Below are positions 18,298 to 27,599 of a DNA stretch of 64,000 nucleotides, piece after piece. Under the pieces are notes generated by a model, which was not told where the DNA came from, did no database searches, and was given only the letters and a program-made list of their open reading frames with translations. This DNA comes from Crocinitomicaceae bacterium (lineage in GTDB: Bacteria > Bacteroidota > Bacteroidia > Flavobacteriales_D > Crocinitomicaceae), in contig JAHENC010000025.1 of assembly GCA_024643365.1 (NCBI GenBank), positions 22,394 through 86,393 of the forward strand, written 5' to 3'. The first letter of the stretch is position 1. Each line of letters starts with the position of its first letter. A program made the translations under genes and the position numbers.

Positions 18298-19626
18298 ATG
18301 ATTTCATTGCCTAAAGATTTTATTGATCGCATCGAAGCAGGTCCATTGGGACAAACGCCCTTGCTCGCCTCACTAGACAGCGATTCACCTATTTCGATAC
18401 GCTTAAATCCGAGGAAAAAATCCAACCAATTCGAAACGGAAGAAGTTGTTTCTTGGTGTCCAGATGGACGCTATTTGAAAGAACGTCCCTCCTTTACGCT
18501 AGATCCACTTTTTCACGCTGGAACGTATTATCCACAGGAAGCAGGATCGATGTACATTGATGCGATTGTTCGCAGCATTGAACTTCCTGAAAATCCAGTT
18601 TTATTAGATCTATGTGCTGCCCCAGGTGGGAAAAGCACTCTTTTGGCGAGTTATTTAGACAATCATGGAATGTTGATTTCCAATGAAATCATCCGCTCGC
18701 GGGCCTATATTCTATCGGAAACCCTGACGAAATGGGGTTTTTCGAATACGTTTGTCAGCAACAATGCTCCGGCGGATTTTGAAAAGCTTCACTCCTACTT
18801 CGATTTTATTTTGGTTGATGCACCTTGTTCAGGTGAAGGAATGTTCCGCAAGGATCCAAATGCGCGTTTGGAATGGAGCTTGGAAAGTGCAGCACATTGC
18901 GCAGTGCGTCAAGCTGACATCTTGGAATCCGTGTGGCCAAGTTTGAAAGAAGATGGCTACCTACTCTACTCGACCTGTACGTTTAATCCAGCGGAAAACG
19001 AAGAATGCATTGCTGCCTTTCTCGAAGAACACGACGCGGAAATTGTTTCCATTCCATTCTTTGATGGACTCACACAGGATGTCAACGAATACGGATACCA
19101 CTTCATTCCTGGAATTGCCAAAAGTGAAGGATTTTACGCTGTTTTACTCCAAAAAAAGTCATTTTCAGGTCAAAACAAGCGGAAATCGGGCAGAATTCAA
19201 ACGTTGAACGAAACTGAAATCCCGCTAAAAATCGATTCGAATTTCCCACATGTCTATTTTAAGGAAGAAGAAAACATCTACGCAACAACGGAATTCTGTG
19301 TACAGCATTACGACGAAATCAGCAATGTCCTAAAGTGGATGAAACGCGGGACACACATCGCTATTGAACAGCGAAAAGGCTGGCAGTTAGAAATCGAATT
19401 GGCATTGAATTTCTCTTTGCATCCAGACATACCAAACATTGAATTGAGCAGACAAGAAGCTTTACACTATTTACACGGTGACACCTTTCCACTCGAAGGA
19501 AAACAAGGCTACACTTTACTTAGCTACCAAGGACAACAGATTGGCATCATCAAACATTTGGGAAATCGATTTAATAATTCCCATCCCAAAGAGTGGCGCA
19601 TTCGAATGAACATCCCAAGAATTTAG
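18298..19626 (+). CDS. rRNA cytosine-C5 methyltransferase, NOL1/NOP2/Sun family (RsmF-like)
   Basis: 442 residues. SAM-binding motif LDLCAAPGGKSTLLAS (about 102-117), motif IV DAPCSGEGMFRKDPNARLEW (about 174-193) and catalytic-Cys motif YSTCTFNPAENEE (about 222-234) are present. The C-terminal half (about 300-442) resembles the PUA-like tail of RsmF/YebU-type enzymes. It methylates a cytosine in rRNA; the exact position cannot be assigned. It lies 16 nt after tilS and 2 nt before the Crp-type gene. Confidence 0.9.
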   Translation: MISLPKDFIDRIEAGPLGQTPLLASLDSDSPISIRLNPRKKSNQFETEEVVSWCPDGRYLKERPSFTLDPLFHAGTYYPQEAGSMYIDAIVRSIELPENPVLLDLCAAPGGKSTLLASYLDNHGMLISNEIIRSRAYILSETLTKWGFSNTFVSNNAPADFEKLHSYFDFILVDAPCSGEGMFRKDPNARLEWSLESAAHCAVRQADILESVWPSLKEDGYLLYSTCTFNPAENEECIAAFLEEHDAEIVSIPFFDGLTQDVNEYGYHFIPGIAKSEGFYAVLLQKKSFSGQNKRKSGRIQTLNETEIPLKIDSNFPHVYFKEEENIYATTEFCVQHYDEISNVLKWMKRGTHIAIEQRKGWQLEIELALNFSLHPDIPNIELSRQEALHYLHGDTFPLEGKQGYTLLSYQGQQIGIIKHLGNRFNNSHPKEWRIRMNIPRI

Positions 19627-19628
19627 TC

Positions 19629-20222
19629 ATGACAGAAGAAATTGCACACAAACAACTGATTGATTATATCAAGGATAAAATCAGCATAACACCTGAACAT
19701 GAGGACTTAATTAAAAGCCGTTTTCATTTGCAAAAGGTGAAGAAAAAAGAATTTTTCTTGCGGGAAGGCGACGAATGTTACACGCAGGGATTCATTGTCG
19801 AAGGAACGTTTCGCGTGTTTTACATTGATCAAAAAGCTTCCGAACATGTTTTGTATTTTGGTTTCAAGGATTGGTGGGTTGGAGACATTGCTTCTTTCCA
19901 CAGCCAAGAAAAAACGAACATGAACATCCAAGCAATGGAAGACAGTTACCTTCTTTCCTTCACGAAGGATGATTTGGAATTGCTATTTGTTGAAGTCCCG
20001 CCATTGGAACGACTTTTCAGAATCATGGCTCAACGAACGTTGGCGGTCCTTCAAAAACGTTTTCTTTTGACGATTTCAGCAAGTGCAGAACAGCGATTCT
20101 TGGAATTGATTCAACGTCATCCAGGCATCGAACAATTGGTTCCACAGCATCAAATCGCTTCATATTTGGGGATTTTACCAGAATCTTTGAGTCGGATGAA
20201 GAAGTTGTTGTATAAGAAGTAG
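19629..20222 (+). CDS. Crp/Fnr-family regulator
   Basis: 197 residues from the ATG at 19629 (MTEEIAHKQLIDYIKDKI); an upstream in-frame extension overlaps the methyltransferase gene and is unlikely. A cyclic-nucleotide-binding-like beta-roll (about 25-120: FFLREGDECYTQGFIVEGTF) precedes a helical dimer interface and a reduced winged helix (about 165-195: HQIASYLGILPESLSRMKKL). The canonical cAMP-binding RxS segment is not obvious. Probably a transcription factor responding to an unknown signal. Confidence 0.82.
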   Translation: MTEEIAHKQLIDYIKDKISITPEHEDLIKSRFHLQKVKKKEFFLREGDECYTQGFIVEGTFRVFYIDQKASEHVLYFGFKDWWVGDIASFHSQEKTNMNIQAMEDSYLLSFTKDDLELLFVEVPPLERLFRIMAQRTLAVLQKRFLLTISASAEQRFLELIQRHPGIEQLVPQHQIASYLGILPESLSRMKKLLYKK

Positions 20223-20310
20223 AGTCCGCCGTTGCGGGGAGAATCAGTGCGAGAAAGAGAGGAAAAAAAAGATTTTTTTTTATATCTTTATTCAACAAAT
20301 CTAACTGACA

Positions 20311-20835
20311 ATGAAGAATATATTCCCACGAATTAGAAATTCAAAATTGAAAATTCTGTTCGAACTAATATTGTTTTCATTGACATTTCACGCCCATTCA
20401 CAAGAATTCAACGCAGGTTTAAATCTCGGATATTTGCCCTGTCAAGGCAGCAACTATTATTTCGTTAGTGGAAACTTCGAATTCCGTCCGAAGCACGCTT
20501 ACTTTTCCTTCAATACCGATCCATTTGTCTTGTTTGATAAAACGTATGCGACCTTCACGGAACCCATCTATTTGAAACTCATCATTGGCAATAAACTTCG
20601 GATTTGTCCGAGTGCGGGTGGATTCGTTCGTACTTCAGGTAATTACGGTTGGCTACTAGGACTTCATGTCGAATATCTAATCAAACATAAATTTATCCTT
20701 TTTTCAAAAAATGAACTTTACGCTGATCATTGGAAGGATACTTGGCCTGATCATTTTGGAGGAAGTACTGTGTACATTAATCAAGGGAGGTCACTTCTAT
20801 TTAGTGTTGGAGTCAAAATGATGTTGAAGAAATGA
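20311..20835 (+). CDS. Secreted hypothetical protein, outer-membrane-barrel-like
   Basis: 174 residues with a signal-like segment (ILFELILFSLTFHAHSQ, to about residue 31) and alternating aromatic/polar strands (NYYFVSGNFEFRPKHAYFSF, SGNYGWLLGLHVEYLI, RSLLFSVGVKMMLKK) that suggest a small beta-barrel. I do not recognise a family. Its stop overlaps the next start by 4 nt, coupling it to a small HhH protein, an odd pairing. Confidence 0.6.
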   Translation: MKNIFPRIRNSKLKILFELILFSLTFHAHSQEFNAGLNLGYLPCQGSNYYFVSGNFEFRPKHAYFSFNTDPFVLFDKTYATFTEPIYLKLIIGNKLRICPSAGGFVRTSGNYGWLLGLHVEYLIKHKFILFSKNELYADHWKDTWPDHFGGSTVYINQGRSLLFSVGVKMMLKK

Positions 20836-21068
20836 AATCGTTTTCGTTAGATAAAGTAACCAAGGAACTACCCAATGAAAATTTCCTATCCTTACTCAGC
20901 GCACCGGCAAGGCGTGCGTTAGAAAACAACGGCATAACCACCTTGGAACAGCTATCTAAATACAGCAAAAAGGAAGTGTTAAAATTTCACGGAATGGGAA
21001 AAAGTTCGATTCCTAAACTAGAAAAATTACTAGCGGAAGAAAAAATGGCTTTTCATTTATCATCCTAA
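20832..21068 (+). CDS. Small helix-hairpin-helix protein resembling RNAP alpha C-terminal domain
   Basis: 78 residues: LLSAPARRALENNGITTLEQ, LSKYSKKEVLKFHGMGKSSI and PKLEKLLAEE follow the alpha-CTD pattern (LS.RA.N.L...I.T...L......L....G.G..S......L). Alpha-CTD-like domains bind DNA or RNA polymerase partners. It stands alone, without the polymerase N-terminal domain, so it is not rpoA. It overlaps the upstream gene by 4 nt and precedes a DUF1801 gene by 12 nt. Function is not known. Confidence 0.7.
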   Translation: MKSFSLDKVTKELPNENFLSLLSAPARRALENNGITTLEQLSKYSKKEVLKFHGMGKSSIPKLEKLLAEEKMAFHLSS

Positions 21069-21080
21069 TTCAAATATGAA

Positions 21081-21488
21081 ATGATGCCCAACGAATTTTC
21101 CAATCAAAACAATGAAGTATCAAACTTCATTAATGAATTAAATCATCCGTTTAAACAGGAAATTGAGCTACTTAGAACGTGCATTTTAACCGCAGATTTA
21201 AATTTGACGGAAAATATAAAATGGAATGGTCCCAACTACTGTTATCACAATGAGGACCGAATAACGATGAGAATTCAACCACCGAAAAAACAAGTCCAAC
21301 TCATTTTTCATCGAGGAGCGAAAAAGCAAGCGAATCCAGAAAACAAACTAATATCCCACAAGAGTAAACTGTTACTTTGGAAAGAGAACGACCGAGCAAT
21401 CATCACATTCAATTCCATGCAGGATATCGAAAATGGAAGAGCTGAATTATCTGAAATCATCACAGAGTGGATTAGTGCGACGAAATGA
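21081..21488 (+). CDS. DUF1801 domain protein
   Basis: 135 residues; two adjacent ATGs (21081, 21084) could start it. LNHPFKQEIELLRTCIL, LTENIKWNGPNYCYHNEDRI and KQVQLIFHRGAKK are the DUF1801/YdhG-like pattern (a small alpha-beta domain of unknown role, sometimes linked to iron or stress responses). Complete and of normal length. It ends about 110 nt before the S46 peptidase gene. Confidence 0.75.
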   Translation: MMPNEFSNQNNEVSNFINELNHPFKQEIELLRTCILTADLNLTENIKWNGPNYCYHNEDRITMRIQPPKKQVQLIFHRGAKKQANPENKLISHKSKLLLWKENDRAIITFNSMQDIENGRAELSEIITEWISATK

Positions 21489-21597
21489 CTAAAAAAACAG
21501 TGGGATTTAAACTGAACACCCTACAAAAAATTGTGGAAAAGTCCTTTTTTTTACTAGACTTGAAATCCGTAAATTAGCCCTTCAAAAAACTATACAA

Positions 21598-23742
21598 ATG
21601 AATACACGTTTAAAAAGTACTTTTTTAGCCATCGCTTTGTTCGTTGGCTTTTTCGTTCGTGCGGACGAAGGAATGTGGTTCTTGATGTTCATTGAACGTC
21701 TGAATCACAGGGATATGGAGAAGTTGGGTTTGCAGTTGACAACGGAAGAAATCTACAGCATCAACCATTCTTCGATTAAAGATGCCGTTGTTCAATTCAA
21801 TGGTGGATGTACCGCTGAGATCATTTCAAAAGACGGATTGATTTTAACAAATCACCACTGTGGATACGATGCAATTGCAGAATTATCAACACCAGAAAAA
21901 GATTATTTGACTAATGGATTCTGGGCAGGAAATCGCCAAGAGGAGTTAAAACCGAAATCTTTGTATGTGCGCTTTTTCGTACGTATGGATGATGTCAGTA
22001 AACGCATCTTAGGAAAAGTAAACGATCAAATGACAGAAACGGAGCGCGAGAAAGTCATTAAAGACGAAATTGCTGCGATCGAAAAAGAAAACAGTGAAGG
22101 CGGAAAATACACGGTGAGTGTTCGTTCGTTTTTCCAAGGAAATGAGTTTTACTATTTCGTTTACCAAGATTTTAAAGATGTTCGTTTGGTTGGTACGCCT
22201 CCAAATAGCATCGGTAAATTCGGTGGGGATACAGACAACTGGGAATGGCCACGTCATACCGGTGACTTCTCGATGTTCCGCGTATACGCGGACGCTAGCG
22301 GAAATCCAGCTGACTATTCAACTGCAAACGTTCCTTTACATCCAAAACACCATTTACCTGTAAACATCAAAGGGATCCAAGATGGTGATTTCGCGATGAT
22401 TTTAGGTTACCCGGGAAGAACCAACCGTTGGTTACCTGCAGGTGGAATTGACCAAAACGTAAAATTCGCTTATCCTGCTTGGGTAGAAGCTTCTAAATCA
22501 AGCATGGATGCCATGAAAAAATACATGGATAAAAATGATGATGTTCGTTTGAATTATGCTTCTAAATATGCACGTATCGCGAACTATTGGAAAAACCGTC
22601 AAGGAATGATTGATGCCTTAACTGAATTCCAAACAGCAGCTGCAAAAGCGAAAAACGAAGCGAAATTCAACACTTGGGCAAACAAATCAGCAAACAAAGT
22701 GAAATACGGATCTGTGGTTGAAACAATCAACAAGTTCTACGCTGCAACAAACGAAAAATCTCGTCACGACAATTACTTACAAATCGTTTTCCGTTTCTCA
22801 GATTACGCAGGAATCAGTCGTTCATTAGGTGGACAACTTCAAGCTTATGCGAAAGCTGATGCAGCGAAACGTGCAGAAATGAAAGCTGGATTAACAGCTG
22901 CCATCAATGAGTTTTTCGAATTAACATATGTTCCAGCTGAAATCGATATCTTAATCGACGGATTGAACTTGTACGCGAAAAAAGCAGGATACAAATTAGT
23001 ACCAGCCGTAGAAGACATGTACAAAGATGGTTCCGTTGCAAATGAAATTAACGCGGCATTCGCGATGTCCATCTTGTCATCAAAAGAGCGCATGTTGGCT
23101 TTCTTGGAATTACCAAATGAAGCTGCATTGACAAATGATCCTTTGATGAAATTGTCTGCTGACATTACAACTCACCTGATGTTCCGATCAGAAGAACTCA
23201 TCAAAATGACAGATGATTTTACGAAATCATACCGTTTATTGGTTGCTGGACTTCGTGAGTCAGGATTAAGTACCATTCAGTATCCAGATGCAAACAGTAC
23301 TTTACGTTTGACTTACGGAAACGTGAGCGCATTGCCTGCTGACAAACGCAACGATGCGAAATACAACTACTACACAACACTTCAAGGTGCGATCAACAAA
23401 TACAAACCAAATGATGAAGAGTTTGACTTACCAAAACGTTTGATGGAATTAAACGACAAGAAAGATTTCGGCGAGTACGCAGATAAAGCTGGATACATGC
23501 CAGTTTGTTTCTTGACTGACAATGATATCACAGGTGGAAACTCAGGTTCTCCAGTATTGAATGGAAAAGGTGAATTGATCGGTTTGGCATTCGATGGAAA
23601 CATCGAAGCAATGGCCGGAGATGTAATCTTTGACACGAAATTGCAAAAAACAATTAATGTGGATATTCGTTACGTATTGTTCATCATCGACAAATACGCA
23701 GGAGCAAAACACATCGTGGAAGAAATGACGATTATTCGTTAA
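21598..23742 (+). CDS. S46 family dipeptidyl-peptidase (DPP7-like)
   Basis: 714 residues with signal peptide (cleavage near FVRA, about residue 22). The serine-protease fold shows the catalytic His in ILTNHHCGYDAI (about 80-91), Asp in FGGDTDNWEWPRHTGD (about 206-221) and Ser in TGGNSGSPVLN (about 645-655). The residue 18 after the Ser is Gly (LAFDGN). In known S46 enzymes, as I recall, Gly here marks DPP7 (hydrophobic P1) and Arg marks DPP11 (acidic P1), so DPP7-like specificity is inferred. It removes dipeptides from peptides in the periplasm. Confidence 0.93.
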   Translation: MNTRLKSTFLAIALFVGFFVRADEGMWFLMFIERLNHRDMEKLGLQLTTEEIYSINHSSIKDAVVQFNGGCTAEIISKDGLILTNHHCGYDAIAELSTPEKDYLTNGFWAGNRQEELKPKSLYVRFFVRMDDVSKRILGKVNDQMTETEREKVIKDEIAAIEKENSEGGKYTVSVRSFFQGNEFYYFVYQDFKDVRLVGTPPNSIGKFGGDTDNWEWPRHTGDFSMFRVYADASGNPADYSTANVPLHPKHHLPVNIKGIQDGDFAMILGYPGRTNRWLPAGGIDQNVKFAYPAWVEASKSSMDAMKKYMDKNDDVRLNYASKYARIANYWKNRQGMIDALTEFQTAAAKAKNEAKFNTWANKSANKVKYGSVVETINKFYAATNEKSRHDNYLQIVFRFSDYAGISRSLGGQLQAYAKADAAKRAEMKAGLTAAINEFFELTYVPAEIDILIDGLNLYAKKAGYKLVPAVEDMYKDGSVANEINAAFAMSILSSKERMLAFLELPNEAALTNDPLMKLSADITTHLMFRSEELIKMTDDFTKSYRLLVAGLRESGLSTIQYPDANSTLRLTYGNVSALPADKRNDAKYNYYTTLQGAINKYKPNDEEFDLPKRLMELNDKKDFGEYADKAGYMPVCFLTDNDITGGNSGSPVLNGKGELIGLAFDGNIEAMAGDVIFDTKLQKTINVDIRYVLFIIDKYAGAKHIVEEMTIIR

Positions 23743-23756
23743 TCTAAACGAACTAA

Positions 23757-23797
23757 AAAAAAGTCCCCTGACGAATCTGTCAGGGGACTTTTTTTTT
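23757..23797. terminator. Strong bidirectional terminator between S46 peptidase and aroB
   Basis: AAGTCCCCTGAC pairs with GTCAGGGGACTT around a 6-nt loop (GAATCT), flanked by an A run on one side and nine Ts on the other. The two flanking genes converge on it. Confidence 0.9.
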
Positions 23798-23798
23798 G

Positions 23799-24875
23799 CT
23801 ATAAATTAAAGAGCAAGGTTAAATGAAACAAGGACTCCCCTATTTCTTCCTCCTTCACTTCTTGATCGTACATACAACTACCAATACCATCCAAAAGACA
23901 CGAACGAATTTGTCCAGCCTCGTTTTTTTTGTCTTGATACATCAATGAAATAACTTGTGAAACATCCTCTGCTTGCAGCTCAATCATTGGAAAAGAACGA
24001 ATGATGGTCGATTCAATTTCCTTGTATGCTTCTTTCGTCAGTAGGTTTCGTTTCATCGAGATATACGACTCTGCAATCATTCCCAAAGCCACTGCGTGTC
24101 CATGTGAAATGGGCGTAGATTGAAGAAAGTAAGATTCTAGTGCGTGTCCAACAGTGTGTCCGAAGTTCAACTTTTTACGTAAACCACCTTCCAAAGGATC
24201 CTGTTCAATGATGTTCGTTTTCACTCGAATGGCTTTCACGATGACCTCTTGTTGAATCAATTCATCTTCTGATTGAATATGGCGAATTTCTTCCCATAAC
24301 TCAACATCACCAATTAAGGCATGTTTCAGCATTTCTGCGTATCCATTGAAAATTTCTTCCGCAGGTAAAGTCGCTAGAAATCCTGAATCGATGAACACAC
24401 ATGCTGGTTGAGTGATGGTTCCCAATTGATTTTTGTAACCATCTAAATCAATTCCATTTTTTCCGCCGATTGATGCATCAACCATTCCCAATAAAGAAGT
24501 TGGAACGTGAATAAAGGTAAGTCCACGTTTGAATATGGATGCAATGAATCCACCCATGTCGGTTACGACTCCACCACCTAGGTTGATAACGAGGTCCTTT
24601 CGTTCCACGTGATACTCCGTAAATGCTTGCCAAACTTGAAAACAGACTTCCATCACTTTATTTTCTTCTCCACATGGCAACAACATAATTTCTGCTCGTT
24701 CTAATTCAGGGAAACTTGTGATCAAGTATTCCAGGCAGTAATCATGTGTGTTTTCATCCACAAGAATAACAATCTTCTGATTTTCAAATGTTTTCAAATA
24801 CGCTTGAAATCCACCGTCTAAAATAGATCCGATTTCAAGCCGACAATAGTTCCCTTCGATTTTCATGGTTTTCAT
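23799..24875 (-). CDS. aroB: 3-dehydroquinate synthase
   Basis: 358 residues with AroB motifs: NLGGGVVTDMGGFIASIFKR (about 99-118), HVPTSLLGMVDASIGGKNGI (about 123-142), EMLKHALIGD and LNFGHTVGHALESYF (about 236-250, metal-binding His). It converts DAHP to 3-dehydroquinate in the shikimate pathway. Start at 24875 (MKTMKIEG) or the ATG 9 nt inside. The divergent proline dehydrogenase begins 63 nt away. Confidence 0.96.
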   Translation of the reverse strand: MKTMKIEGNYCRLEIGSILDGGFQAYLKTFENQKIVILVDENTHDYCLEYLITSFPELERAEIMLLPCGEENKVMEVCFQVWQAFTEYHVERKDLVINLGGGVVTDMGGFIASIFKRGLTFIHVPTSLLGMVDASIGGKNGIDLDGYKNQLGTITQPACVFIDSGFLATLPAEEIFNGYAEMLKHALIGDVELWEEIRHIQSEDELIQQEVIVKAIRVKTNIIEQDPLEGGLRKKLNFGHTVGHALESYFLQSTPISHGHAVALGMIAESYISMKRNLLTKEAYKEIESTIIRSFPMIELQAEDVSQVISLMYQDKKNEAGQIRSCLLDGIGSCMYDQEVKEEEIGESLFHLTLLFNL

Positions 24876-24926
24876 TCGTGCGATAAAATTAAACTTTCGA
24901 GATGACTTCTATTCTAAAAAACGATG

Positions 24927-24934
24927 TAAATTTG
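24927..24934 (+). promoter_or_regulatory. TAnnTTTG box directly before proline dehydrogenase
   Basis: TAAATTTG ends 4 nt before the ATG at 24939, the same spacing as the box before pabB, again predicting a leaderless or nearly leaderless message. Confidence 0.4.
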
Positions 24935-24938
24935 GAAT

Positions 24939-26108
24939 ATGATATCATTCGACAACACCGAAGTTGCGTTCTCAAGCAAATCTAACCGTGACTTAAAAAG
25001 AGCATATTGGCTATTTCGCATCATCGCTTCCCCTTCCATCGTGAAATTTGGAAAAAAAGCTACGAATTTAGCCTTGAACCTTCGTCTACCTATTTCTGCG
25101 CCCATTAAAGCAACGATTTTTCGTCAATTCTGTGGCGGAGAGTCCATTGCTGAATGTGATCGAACGATTGCAGATTTAGGGAAATTCGGTATCGGAACCA
25201 TCCTTGATTATTCGGTGGAAGGAAAAACAAGCGACGAAGATTTTGATCAAACGGTTGATATCATCATTCAAACAATACATCGCGCAGCAAATGATCCACA
25301 TATTCCATTTGCCGTGTTTAAAGTAACTGGGATTGGCCGTCACGATTTAATTGAGAAAGCCTCTACACAAGACTACACGCCAACAGCACTAGAACAAGCA
25401 GAAATTGACGTTATTGTTTCTCGCATTGATCTTATTTGTCAAGCAGCACATAAAGCGGGAACATCCGTTTTCATTGACGCGGAGGAATCATGGATTCAAG
25501 ATGCCATTGATCAGTGGACCTTTGACATGATGTTGAAATACAATAAAGAAAAGTGCATTGTATTTAACACTTTACAAATGTACCGTCACGATCGCCTTGC
25601 TTTCCTCAATGATTGTATTTCCCTAGCAAATGAAAACAACGTAAAATACGGAATCAAATTAGTGCGTGGTGCCTACATGGAAAAAGAACGTGCGCGTGCG
25701 ATTGAAAAAGGATATCCATCTCCGATTCAGGCAACGAAAGCTGACACTGACAACGATTACAACGCTGCATTGAAAGTGATCTTAGATAATCGCTCGATTT
25801 TCTCCCTATGTGCAGGCACTCACAACGAAGCCAGTTCTGAACTGTTAATGAACTACATGCAAGAAGCACAGATTGATCCACAAAGTGAGCAATTTTATTT
25901 TGCACAGTTATTGGGAATGAGTGATCACATTTCATACAATGTAGCACATGCCAAATACCATGTCGCTAAATACGTTCCCTTTGGACCAGTGAAAGAAGTA
26001 TTGCCTTACTTATTGAGACGTGCGGACGAAAACACATCTGTTGCTGGTCAAACCGGACGCGAACTTTCACTCATTATCAAAGAATTGGATCGACGCGCTA
26101 AAAAATAA
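24939..26108 (+). CDS. Proline dehydrogenase
   Basis: 389 residues of the PRODH (PutA N-terminal-like) TIM barrel. Motifs include DYSVEGK (about 89-95), KLVRGAYMEKERARA (about 239-253, binding FAD and substrate), AGTHNE (about 292-297), AQLLGMSDHISY and LPYLLRRADENTSVAGQ. It oxidises proline to pyrroline-5-carboxylate with FAD, the first step of proline use. It is monofunctional, without the P5C dehydrogenase domain. Confidence 0.92.
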   Translation: MISFDNTEVAFSSKSNRDLKRAYWLFRIIASPSIVKFGKKATNLALNLRLPISAPIKATIFRQFCGGESIAECDRTIADLGKFGIGTILDYSVEGKTSDEDFDQTVDIIIQTIHRAANDPHIPFAVFKVTGIGRHDLIEKASTQDYTPTALEQAEIDVIVSRIDLICQAAHKAGTSVFIDAEESWIQDAIDQWTFDMMLKYNKEKCIVFNTLQMYRHDRLAFLNDCISLANENNVKYGIKLVRGAYMEKERARAIEKGYPSPIQATKADTDNDYNAALKVILDNRSIFSLCAGTHNEASSELLMNYMQEAQIDPQSEQFYFAQLLGMSDHISYNVAHAKYHVAKYVPFGPVKEVLPYLLRRADENTSVAGQTGRELSLIIKELDRRAKK

Positions 26109-26111
26109 GCC

Positions 26112-27599
26112 TTATTGCTTCATGAATTTGAAGGAATGCTGTCCGATGTTCAAGAAATAAATTCCTTGATTCCATGTACTTGTTTCAATCGTGAAATTGG
26201 ATTCTAATTTTCCTGTCAAGAGGCGTTTACCCATTAAATCACTTACGAAGTAATCTCCACTTACCTGCTCGCTCAAACTGACATTCAAATCATTAGACGT
26301 CGGATTGGGATACATGGTCAAATCAACCATTGTTTGATTTAATTCAATCGTTTCAACGAGTTGATTCAGTGTAAACACGGTATCTGTTGTGACTGGCATC
26401 ATCAATTGTGTATTCTTCTTCAACACAAACACATTCGCACCTCCATTTACGGCATTCTGTCCATCCACGATCATCGTGTTAAATCCAACAGCAATATACC
26501 CTCCATCGTGTGTCGGAAACATTTGGTTGCATTGATCTAGTCCAGCATTAATGATGGAAGATGAAGACCCCATCCAATATCCAAATGTTGCATCATAAAA
26601 ACCAAAATTTAAATCCTTAGAAAATGCTGTAAAAGATAGGTTCGTGTACTGACAAACAGAAGAAATGATGTAAGTTGGATTTGGAAGAAATACAATCTGC
26701 GTTAATTTTCGATCCGTAGGAAAGATGTCCAAAGGATTATCACCTTCAGTATACTCGCTTTGCACAACGCCATTCTCATCAATAACTCGCATGTAATTAT
26801 CATGATTGAAAGGTTCTTTTTCTAGGTTACCGGTGATGTAAAATTTGTTTTCACCTGGTTCGATATCTTCCAAATGATATTTACCTGGTAAATTTCCAAC
26901 CATTATCTGTGATAAAATTGTCCCTTGATCATTAAAAGTGATCAGTGAGCCTTTCACCAAATTGGAATCTAGCACAAAAACATCCGCCACCATCATGTAC
27001 AAAGAATCTTGATAGCGTGTAATCGCATTGGCTTGATCATCTCCAATGGTCCCGAAAGATTTTGTCCAAAGTGTGTCCCCGTTTTTATCAATTCGCATTA
27101 AAAGAATGTCTGAATTAGCTCCCATAAGCGCTTGACGTTGTCCAATCAACACGAATCCAGTGTCTTTCGTCATGACGGCATCATTGATGCGCTCCCATGC
27201 AGAAGTTGGATAAGTTTTCAACCATTCCTGATTTCCGTTTTCATCCGTTTTTATCAGCATGGCATCGAAATTCCCAAGGTTACTGGAATTGGACATTCCA
27301 GCGAGGTAAAATCCGCTTCCTGGACGGTGCATCACTTTAATAGCCTCCTCGGATTCTGCTCCGCCGTATGCTTGACTCCAAACATAATTTCCAAGTGAAT
27401 CGATTTTCATCAAAAAAGCTTGACTATTTCCGCCCCAACTACCAGAGCTCCCCGTTACATAGTAAGAAGTATCGGGCAATTCGATGATGTCCTCTCCTTT
27501 ATCAAATCCATTTCCTGAATACAATTTATAAAAGGACTGTTGGGACCATGCACTTGAACAAATCAAGCACAAGCTAAAGATGGATATTAAAATGCGCAT
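26112..27599 (-). CDS. T9SS-sorted protein with beta-propeller-like repeats
   Basis: 495 residues: signal peptide (near SAWSQ, residue 20), repeats of the form GNSQAFLMKIDSLGNYVWSQ / GNFDAMLIKTDENGNQEWLK / ANSDILLMRIDKNGDTLWTK that suggest a beta-propeller, and a type A C-terminal sorting domain (about 425-495: MYPNPTSNDLNVSLSEQ ... GIYFLNIGQHSFKFMK). It should be exported by type IX secretion and anchored at the surface. It overlaps the upstream gene by 13 nt, forming a trio with the next two genes. Confidence 0.88.
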   Translation of the reverse strand: MRILISIFSLCLICSSAWSQQSFYKLYSGNGFDKGEDIIELPDTSYYVTGSSGSWGGNSQAFLMKIDSLGNYVWSQAYGGAESEEAIKVMHRPGSGFYLAGMSNSSNLGNFDAMLIKTDENGNQEWLKTYPTSAWERINDAVMTKDTGFVLIGQRQALMGANSDILLMRIDKNGDTLWTKSFGTIGDDQANAITRYQDSLYMMVADVFVLDSNLVKGSLITFNDQGTILSQIMVGNLPGKYHLEDIEPGENKFYITGNLEKEPFNHDNYMRVIDENGVVQSEYTEGDNPLDIFPTDRKLTQIVFLPNPTYIISSVCQYTNLSFTAFSKDLNFGFYDATFGYWMGSSSSIINAGLDQCNQMFPTHDGGYIAVGFNTMIVDGQNAVNGGANVFVLKKNTQLMMPVTTDTVFTLNQLVETIELNQTMVDLTMYPNPTSNDLNVSLSEQVSGDYFVSDLMGKRLLTGKLESNFTIETSTWNQGIYFLNIGQHSFKFMKQ

